Of a DNA stretch of 64,000 nt, positions 57,721 to 64,000 are shown one piece after another. This DNA comes from Tachypleus tridentatus. Taxonomy: Eukaryota > Arthropoda > Merostomata > Xiphosura > Limulidae. The position numbers were made by a program, and so were the translations under genes. The notes below the pieces were generated by a model. The model did no database searches. It was not told where the DNA came from and saw only the letters and a program-made list of their open reading frames with translations. Position 1 is the stretch's first letter. Every line of letters starts with the position of its first letter. The stretch lies in NCBI RefSeq assembly GCF_004210375.1, contig NC_134825.1, forward strand, positions 65,153,558 through 65,217,557. The letters run 5' to 3'.

Positions 57721-59049
57721 GACCTTGAATCATTATATAGTAATGAATATTAATAGAAAATACATGTGCTACCTGATAAAGAATGTTGATATATTACACA
57801 GATTAATCACTAGTGGTTTTTACAACGTTATTCTTATTAATAACAGTTTCAAAAATATTTGTAGTGACTGCACGTAGAGCATTGCTTCACACAGGCTTGC
57901 TGTCCCTAAGTTGGTATGTTAATTTTTAATATTCGTGCTTGATGGTTTAACATTTCTAACCTGTAATTTTTTTGTGTTAGAGAAATCTTTTTGCTTTAGT
58001 AAAACTAAAATATATTACACTCTATTTACTATATACGTTATTTAACTATTTTTTAAACATCAAGCAATAAGAAATAAAAATCGATCATCTATTTGAAAGT
58101 TAAAGAAGCAATATTTTATTTACATTCGGAGGAGGGGGAACCTTTTTATTTAGTGTAATTACAGTCAAGGTTCAATGAATGTCTTTGTGAAGACGATTCA
58201 TCTTTGGATTCACTTACAAGAAGTTGACTTTCTGTAGGGATTAAAAAACTGTTTTCACAAAAGCATCTGTTTTAGCAAACCTCGTTCCTAATCTTTAAAT
58301 CAATTTATATTGGTTGTTTTAATGAACAAACTGGATTGTAGTGTTAAGAAGGATTTTGATCATTATCAATCAAAAATAGCTATTTCCGAAACAGATTTAA
58401 CAATTACTGTTTGAAAAATCCTATATTATAGTTAAATCACTTAGCTCCTGTTGTGTAGCAAGTAAAAACAAGAAATATAACAGGTCGTTACGCTTAAGGA
58501 ATTTAAGTAACAGACTACAGCATTGTGTTGGCCAAACAATTTTGTTATTCACAGCCCAAACCCCTAACGTGTGGACTTAATAATGACTATCTTTTCATTT
58601 TAATTAACAATGTCGCTATCAGTCATGGTTATCAAATCGTATTTGATACGTTATGGCTCTGAAACTTACACTAAACGGGTAATGAAACGTAATTGATAAT
58701 AAAAATCCTTTTTTAAAAAAAGTTAATCAGCCACACAATCACTGTAGATGATTGGTTAGGTTTCTTCCATAAAACATTTGTAGCGACATCTACGTAAAAT
58801 AGCGTTCATATCGCAGCTGTCATGACAACAGGAAATCAGCATGTAACACACATGTGAATAATAATCATGTTATACAGAAGCAGGGTTCCATTAGTTTGCA
58901 GATAGGCCCACACCTATAAAGTAAGGCAGGTGTCGAAAGGTAGTATGACACCCTTTTCTCGTTTATTTCGAAACATAAAATTACGCATCCTGTTCAATTT
59001 CTTTCCTTGCACACAGAAAATAGTTCTGACAATAAAACACCAAGGTGAA
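57721..59049. other. intergenic, nothing recognised
   Basis: AT-rich, no feature identified. Confidence 0.6.
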
Positions 59050-59168
59050 TCGAGTGTGTTTGTGTTTTTCTTATAGCATCGGGCTATCTGCTCAGTCCAC
59101 CGAGGGGAATCGAACCTCTGGTTTTAGCGTTGTAAATCCGGAGACATACCGCTGTACTAGCGGGGGGA
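59050..59168 (-). mobile_element. SINE-B copy, inverted
   Basis: gtgtgtttgtgtttttctta tail complement, ggggaatcgaacctctggtt B-box complement, gttgtaaatcc loop and ccgctgtactagcgggg head complement. Confidence 0.87.
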
Positions 59169-60551
59169 GGTCGGTAAATCGAAGAGTGCCAGCTATGAAA
59201 AAAATATTTGTACATTTTGCCACAGTAGACACAAAAGGATTGAACGTTACAAAAAAAAAAAAAAAATATTAACTTGAATATATTGTGTTGCTAAGCCTTT
59301 CGGCATCTTGAACGAACACACCTGTTACCATGTTGCCGAACTTTTTTGTATCATTTTAGCTCTACAACCTTCGATAGAGCACGTGTTGAAGTGATGGCAG
59401 TTATTTATTTCATGGAAAGGGCTCGCGAATTATTTGAAAATAAACCTAACAGAAACCAAACAATTTAATACAATTTTTAGAAACGTCGAAATTAGTTTAG
59501 AATTAATAACTAAAACATCATTTATGTTAGCTATTGTACAACAAAATATTTTCGTTTATATACCAAATGTTTATTAATTTATATCAGTTTCTTTTTCAGT
59601 TTTTAAAAGCGTGACTATCTCACATAAAAGGTGTAATCAGTAATGGCATTTTCTGAATATTACAGTTTAAAATCTATGTTGTATATATTAAAATCAGTGA
59701 GAGCGCTATGAAGTGTAGGATTGTGATTTGTTCATCCAGTTTCCGGTTCCAAATCAACGTAGCAGATGTATGACAAATTAAAAATTAAAATAAATTAAAT
59801 TAAAGCTAAAAATAATAATAAGTATCTCAGACGTAAATGTTTCTAACGGCTTAATAATAATATCAATAATTTGTTTCTCTGAATCGGAAAACTACATTTG
59901 TCTAAATCATAATAATGAGATGTCATATGGTCGGTTAATTAATATTAAGATGGCTATTATAACATTGCTTATAAAAAAAAGAAAAAAAAAAAAATGGATA
60001 TAGACGGGACTGAATCTTCTGCATTTAAAGCTTATATTGTGTCATATAATCCCAAGCCCAAACGTTTTTTAATACATGCAGCATTATTAACTGGAATATA
60101 GAAATGAGAAACATTTTTTAAACAGATAAATCTTCTAAATAATGTTGTTGTTGTATTATGTAGTTGGACATTATTCAAACAGAAACCTACTGAGCAGGAA
60201 ATGGATTCAGATTTAAAGTAAAGAAGTGCAAATACGTGGAATGACTTCAAACAAAATATAACTCTGTAGATAACATTTTTTTCTATAAACACCATGTTTT
60301 CCTGGATATTTGCCATCTTTCACTGAGATCCTGTGATTTATTTCTTGATCAAACTTGTGATAAAGCGCTGTTATAAAACAATGAATATTTAAAATTATGG
60401 TATCAAGAATTGTAAATATCAACTGTCTTCGTTTATTGCTATTTCGCTTATTTTACTTTTCTTCCCATAATGGTAACAACTTTTTTGTTGTTTTTACTCT
60501 CCATAAAGTATTAACAAAGCGTCGGGTTTATTGATACCAATAATAGACTTT
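59169..60551. other. intergenic; A tracts only
   Basis: Poly(A) runs at 59250-59264 and 59971-59993. No gene was recognised. Confidence 0.6.
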
Positions 60552-60746
60552 TGCTCGCCCTTTCCGCCGTGGGTGTATTATAATGTGACAGTCAATTACA
60601 CTATTCGTTGGCCAAAGAGTAGCCCAAGAGTTGACAGTGGGTGGGGATGACTAGCTGCCTTCTCTCTAGTCTTACACTGCTAAATTAGGGACGGCTAGCG
60701 CAGATAGCCCTCGTGTAGCTTTGCGTGAAATTCAAAAGACAAACAA
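60552..60746 (+). mobile_element. SINE-A copy lacking the tRNA-like head
   Basis: Starts at gctcgccctttccgccgtgg and runs to cgtgaaattcaaaagacaaa; a 5'-truncated copy. Confidence 0.87.
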
Positions 60747-61403
60747 TCATTTGCGTTTTAGCGCAAAGCTACGTTACCCAATAACTAAAATTATTTTTAA
60801 CATAAATTGATATATACTTTAAAGAAACTGCTGTTTTTGTAAGTAACTGTTTAACATTAAAAGAACAACGACACTCAAACATGAGAATAGACTCCACCTT
60901 CAACATATTCATAATTTTTATATTTGGCACAGATTAAACTAAAATGTTTATAGAATTAACTAAAGAAAGAAGAGGTCTAATTTTATTACATCAACTTTTC
61001 ACGGTACAGGGACAGTCTAAAGAAACAGCATCCTAACAATTCTATTATATCGGAGCTATATCGTGATCGTAAGAAAATGACGTCATTTTAACCATCGAAG
61101 TTGGGCTAATTTAATAAAACAAAAAAACAGCTACTACTGTTTATTTCTTTACTATGCTGTAAAATAAAGTTCGCCCCATTCAGAACAAGTCTAATTTAAC
61201 GTTCGAAAGAGCATATGAAATGATAACACGCATGGTATGTCAAGCGGCAAATAATTTTGTGATGACACCAAGCTTGTCCTGCATATATCAACATTTCAAA
61301 GAGGTAAGAACGAAAAATGTATCTCGTTCAATATTCTCAGACGAAATACCTTTTGTGAATAAATTTATTATAGTAATCAATTATTTCAGTCCTTTTTAAA
61401 ACA
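60747..61403. other. intergenic, nothing recognised
   Basis: No feature identified. Confidence 0.6.
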
Positions 61404-61680
61404 GGCTCGGCATGGTCAGGTGGTTAAGGCACTCGACTCGTAATCTGAGGGTCGCGGCTTCAAATCCCCGTCACACAAATATGTTTGCCCTTTCAGCCGT
61501 GGAGGCGTTATAATGTTACGCCCAATCCCATTACTCGTTGATAAAAGAGTACATCAAGAGTTTGCGGTAGGTGGTGATGACTAGCTGCCTTCCCTCTAGT
61601 CTCACACTGCTAAATTAAAGATGGCTAGCGCAGATGGCCCTAGTGTAGCTTTGCGTAAAATTCAAAAACAAACAAACAAT
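61404..61680 (+). mobile_element. SINE-A copy, full length
   Basis: ggctcggcatggtcaggtgg head, ctcgtaa loop, gcggcttcaaatccccgtca B box, body and an aaaaacaaacaaac tail. Confidence 0.9.
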
Positions 61681-61762
61681 TTTTTTTTAAAATTAAGGGT
61701 AAGAAGTTTTGTTGAATCTTGGAATTGTGTTTGCCCATGTTTATTAATTGTAAAAGTATAAA

Positions 61763-61845
61763 ATGAGCTATCTGCGCTGCGCCCACTGTGGAGATCAAAA
61801 CCCGGTGTTCAACGTTATAAACCATTCTGCTTATCGTTGAACAAC
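61763..61845 (-). mobile_element. SINE-C copy, inverted
   Basis: gagctatctgcgctgcgccc, gtggagatcaaaacccggtg and caacgttataaacca in order for an inverted SINE-C. Confidence 0.65.
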
Positions 61846-63954
61846 CAGAAGACATGTATTTGGGCTTAAATAAGGCCTTTCTTACTGTATTGGGACTCAT
61901 TTAAGGTCTTTATTTTGTAACAATGATTATTCATTCATTACTGAATTCGTTTATTATTATTAAGAATTGAACAAAGTTATAAAATTGTTGTAGCAGGTTT
62001 AATATGATTATTTTTGCAACTGTTACAATCTTGTCAGTATTACTCCACCATCTCATAATTAATATGCTTGATAAACATACAACATCTTTCTAGTTTTTAT
62101 TAGCTGCTGTTCCACTCTTTGGAACATAAACTCCAGTTACAAACAACTGAAAAGCTTCCTCACGTCTGTAGCTTTTATCGTAGATGCATTTTTGTTTCAA
62201 TATTTAGGTTCTGGTGCGACGCTGAACATTAGTTAATGTTAGCACCTGCACAACTGTCACAGGCAAGAGATGAGATGGATTAATGTCCATTGAAGCCATT
62301 AGAGCACCAATAGATCTATTTTTAAAAGAGATATATTTTACATTGTAATATGTGTACGTTTTAGCAGATTCTGGTTTAGATTTCCAACCAACGAAATTGT
62401 ATCTTCTGCTGGTTAATAACTACTTTTGTACAATGGTTTGACTTTCTTAGAATTTTACTCGACTTTATATTGAATTCATATCAGCTCAGTTTGTCTCGTT
62501 TTTAGTTTAACCTTACTTCAACTTTCATTCATCTTTGTCTACTGTGTTTGTATTCCACGTATATTGTGCTTTTATCTTAATTCTACCCGTTTCTTAAATA
62601 CAAAGTCTGATCTCTTCACCTCCCATATACCAAATATTTTGTTTGTCCACATTTGTTTACAGAATCTTCGATCTTCTAGTTTCTTAGTCCGTTTCGTAAA
62701 AGTTTTTCCTTGGAATATCTGTATTACCACTTTATATGCAAAACAATATAAAACACAAGTATGGTCATCCGCCATGTTTTCAAACAATGGTGTTTGATAC
62801 CGAATTTGTCAAAACGCCCCATAGTATTTGAAATTGACAATCTTATTTTGAATGTCCTATCTATTTATCTATATTATATAATATAGTTATTTATCCGATT
62901 AAGAAATGTCATTAATGAAAACAATTTATTGCAAGCTTACAAAACTACTTGAAAAAGTAAGACAGAAATTATGCACACACATATTTTAGTGAAATACCTG
63001 ATACTCTATCAGCGTACGTAATGTCTCAAATTAGAATTAGCCTGAATACATTAATAAAACCAGGGACTTTAGACCTTGAACAATCGCAGTATTTACTAAA
63101 CTATCGACGTTATTACACCCCATTTTCCGATTCACTAAGTGCAAGTAGAGAGAAACAAAGAAGCCCTTGTTTTGTGATAATGCCAAACCACTAAACCAAG
63201 TTAAAACTAAGTTAAGACTACATCTAAATGCCACTAAAGCAGAAAGTTTAATTTCTAAAGTTTCGACTCATGTGCTATAGGAAGCCCAGAAACACAAACT
63301 CTCTCTTCTGGCCCGAAATATAAGGAACGTGATCCTGATAAGGAACCGAAGAAGACTTAGGTGTGCAATCCAGACGCCCCAAAACCTCAAATTATTCGGT
63401 AGCTACAACTATCAGCGACTCAACCTCATTCTACTATAGACCTGTCGACAGTATTTGTTACCTACTTATGTAACTGTGGTGAATCAATACAGGTGAACTT
63501 ATCTTCAAGGAAATCTTAGAAGCACTAAATTAAAGAGCCAATCAGCGTAAAGCTATTATCGTCGAATGCATTATCGTGTACATGTTGAACCTGTAGTCAC
63601 AGACGTTATAAACATCGTAAATAATAATGAAAAAACAACAACAACAAAAACTGGATCGCACAGCTCACGTTACCCAACGCAATAGCAAACACTTCAAAGT
63701 ATACCGAATTCCGAGCTATTATGAAACAATATTTCGTCTATTTTAATTCTTTTTATTAAAAATACACAGTTTTTAAATAAGACAAATTAAAAATAAGTTT
63801 TTACCCTCTATATGTGCATAAGTGATATGTCCTATAAGAGAAGGTTTTAACGCTAGTGTCTGGACATGTTGATCAGCAAGTTTACAATGGTAGTTCATAA
63901 TAAACGTTTTCTTGTATTCAATACAGAATACGTCTAAATGTCGCGAACATTTCC
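61846..63954. other. intergenic, nothing recognised
   Basis: 2.1 kb without a recognisable gene, SINE or tandem repeat. Confidence 0.6.
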
Positions 63955-64000
63955 TAGCCCCAGTGGTTCAGCAGTAACTCTGAAGGATTATAACACTAAA
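63955..64000 (+). mobile_element. SINE-C copy cut by the window end
   Basis: gccccagtggttcagcagta head and ggattataacactaaa loop region; the rest lies beyond the window. Confidence 0.65.

Overview
The window is animal nuclear DNA: AT-rich, with split genes, GT-AG introns up to 9 kb, and dozens of tRNA-derived SINEs. The only recognisable host gene is a Notch ligand of the Delta type, with nine EGF repeats as in Drosophila Delta. The SINE families and base composition remind me of a chelicerate, most likely a horseshoe crab. That is inference from memory and is not proven here.

Layout. Positions 240-17485 hold the 3' part of the Delta gene on the + strand. Seven exons encode the end of the pre-DSL region, the DSL domain, nine EGF repeats, one transmembrane helix, a ~154-residue cytoplasmic tail with a Neuralized-type NxxN motif, and a C-terminal ATEV PDZ ligand. 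The signal peptide and most of the MNNL domain lie upstream of the window. All splice phases agree, and the exons total 653 residues if two single-base gaps are allowed for. Those gaps, in EGF5 (about 5087) and EGF6 (about 6875), each cause a premature stop, so this copy is either mis-assembled or a damaged allele or paralogue. The introns are full of SINEs and also hold a 227-bp mariner-type MITE and a Tc1 transposase relic.

From 17.5 to 64 kb I see no convincing host gene. The region holds (a) three SINE families (A, tRNA-Thr-like head, ~275 bp; B and C, tRNA-Val-like heads, ~120 bp) whose 3' ends are related; (b) minisatellites with units of 69, 60, 66, 55, about 76 and 35 bp; (c) a 979-bp TA-flanked TIR element that contains the 60-bp minisatellite; and (d) at 52374-54058 a 1.69-kb element with ~140-bp inverted repeats that begin CACTA. 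This last element carries a broken two-exon gene on the - strand, behind a cluster of heat-shock-element-like motifs and a TATA box.

The most interesting observations are the CACTA element with an HSE-type promoter, the shared 3' tails of the SINE families plus one SINE with a switched tail, several insertions with exact target-site duplications (one only 44 bp long), and the double lesion in the Delta gene.
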